Of a DNA stretch of 64,000 nucleotides, positions 63,504-64,000 are shown in pieces. The stretch comes from Sphagnum magellanicum. Its lineage: Eukaryota; Streptophyta; Sphagnopsida; Sphagnales; Sphagnaceae. The DNA is taken from assembly GCA_021904315.1 (NCBI GenBank), contig CM038907.1, forward strand, positions 18,979,223 to 19,043,222. The letters run 5' to 3'. The position numbers were made by a program, and so were the translations under genes. Numbering within the stretch: position 1 is the first letter of the stretch; every line of letters begins with the position of its first letter. The notes under the pieces are model-generated. The model did no database searches, was not told the origin of the DNA, and worked only from the letters and a program-made list of their open reading frames with translations.

Positions 63504-64000
63504 ATGCTTCGAATAGTGAAGCCCAAGACGAAGAGGGCGAAGCGTGAGCTCGAGAAGCGAGCACCGAAGCTCGAGGAGAATACGAAGAAGCTACTCCTTT
63601 TGCATGGCACGAAGGTGAGCAGCGTTTTGAGAGGAGTGCTCGCAGACCTGTTCCATCTCCGAAAAGCGGAGGGGAGGGCAATCAAGTACTCCAAGAAGAA
63701 TGACGGCGTGCGACCTTTCGAAGGAGGAGGCGAAACCTCGCTCGAGTTTCTGTCGCAGAAGACGGATTGCAGCCATTTTGCTTTTGGATCGCATTCCAAG
63801 AAGAGACCGCACAATCTAGTCCTGGGAAGAATGTTTGACTACCATGTATACGACATGATTGAGGTTGGGGTGGAAAGATACAAGTCGCTAGAATCTCTGG
63901 GTGGTGGAAAGAAGGCCTCACCGCAACCAGGTTCAAAACCTTGCTTCGCATTCATTGGAGAAGCTTTTGAAGCTCGGCCTGAGTTTCGCCACCTGAAGGA
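63504..64000 (+). CDS. RPF2: Ribosome production factor 2 homologue (RPF2), 5' part
   Basis: Brix-domain protein that, with RRS1, delivers the 5S RNP (5S rRNA, uL18, uL5) to pre-60S ribosomes in the nucleolus. The first 165 codons are present in one open exon and the window ends before any stop. The start is MLRIVKPKTKRAKRELEKRA, a basic N-terminal arm. The Brix fold follows, with LLLLHGTKVSSVL, FEGGGETSLEFLSQKTDCSH, FAFGSHSKKRPHNLVLGRMF and HVYDMIEVGVERY. Family length is roughly 300 residues, so about half is missing. No stop or frameshift is seen. Telo-box-like motifs precede it. Confidence 0.93.
   Translation, partial: MLRIVKPKTKRAKRELEKRAPKLEENTKKLLLLHGTKVSSVLRGVLADLFHLRKAEGRAIKYSKKNDGVRPFEGGGETSLEFLSQKTDCSHFAFGSHSKKRPHNLVLGRMFDYHVYDMIEVGVERYKSLESLGGGKKASPQPGSKPCFAFIGEAFEARPEFRHLK

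Overview
This is a nuclear DNA window from a land plant. The evidence is a set of unmistakable plant nuclear genes with short GT-AG introns: an E2F factor with a plant-type retinoblastoma-binding tail, a chloroplast-targeted CPP1-type protein, a mitochondrial ATP synthase OSCP subunit and a GPI-anchored X8 (callose-binding) protein. They sit in very AT-rich, transposon-littered intergenic DNA. The histone H3 residue pattern (A31/Y41/S87/L90/S96) and the large AT-rich spacers suggest a lineage outside the flowering plants, such as a fern, lycophyte or moss. That placement is an inference and is weak.

Layout. 1-11 kb is AT-rich and gene-poor, with one short transposon-like inverted-repeat element (7672-8315) flanked by a 5-bp target duplication. 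11.2-14.9 kb holds an E2F gene on the minus strand (at least 13 exons). 16.5-17.5 kb holds an imperfect tandem duplication. 17.5-30.7 kb is best read as one old, degenerate Ty3/gypsy-type LTR retrotransposon on the minus strand. It has recognisable integrase, RNase H and zinc-knuckle remnants. A foreign segment replaces most of its reverse transcriptase, and a second insertion of about 5.4 kb splits its 5' LTR. That insertion carries an intronless, stop-ridden coding sequence of unknown family. 30.7-40.8 kb is AT-rich, with TTAATTAA-type and TACC-type low-complexity DNA and a dead PIF1/Helitron-type helicase.

41.6-64 kb is the gene-rich part. X8-GPI protein (+, 4 exons) faces CPP1 (-, 7 exons) tail to tail. 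CPP1 and OSCP (+, 6 exons) share a bidirectional promoter of 428 bp. Next come an intronless histone H3 (-) with two E2F consensus sites in its promoter, LSm3 (+, 3 exons), a CCDC137-like nucleolar-type protein (-, 5 exons) and the first 165 codons of RPF2 (+), cut by the window end.

Taken together: the E2F protein encoded at the left is the kind of factor expected to act on the H3 promoter at the right. LSm3, the CCDC137-like protein and RPF2 belong to RNA and ribosome biology. Telo-box motifs (AAACCCTAA) recur upstream of LSm3, RPF2 and the CPP1/OSCP pair. All exon structures were derived by hand from reading frame, splice phase and GT-AG sites; no alignment or transcript data were available.
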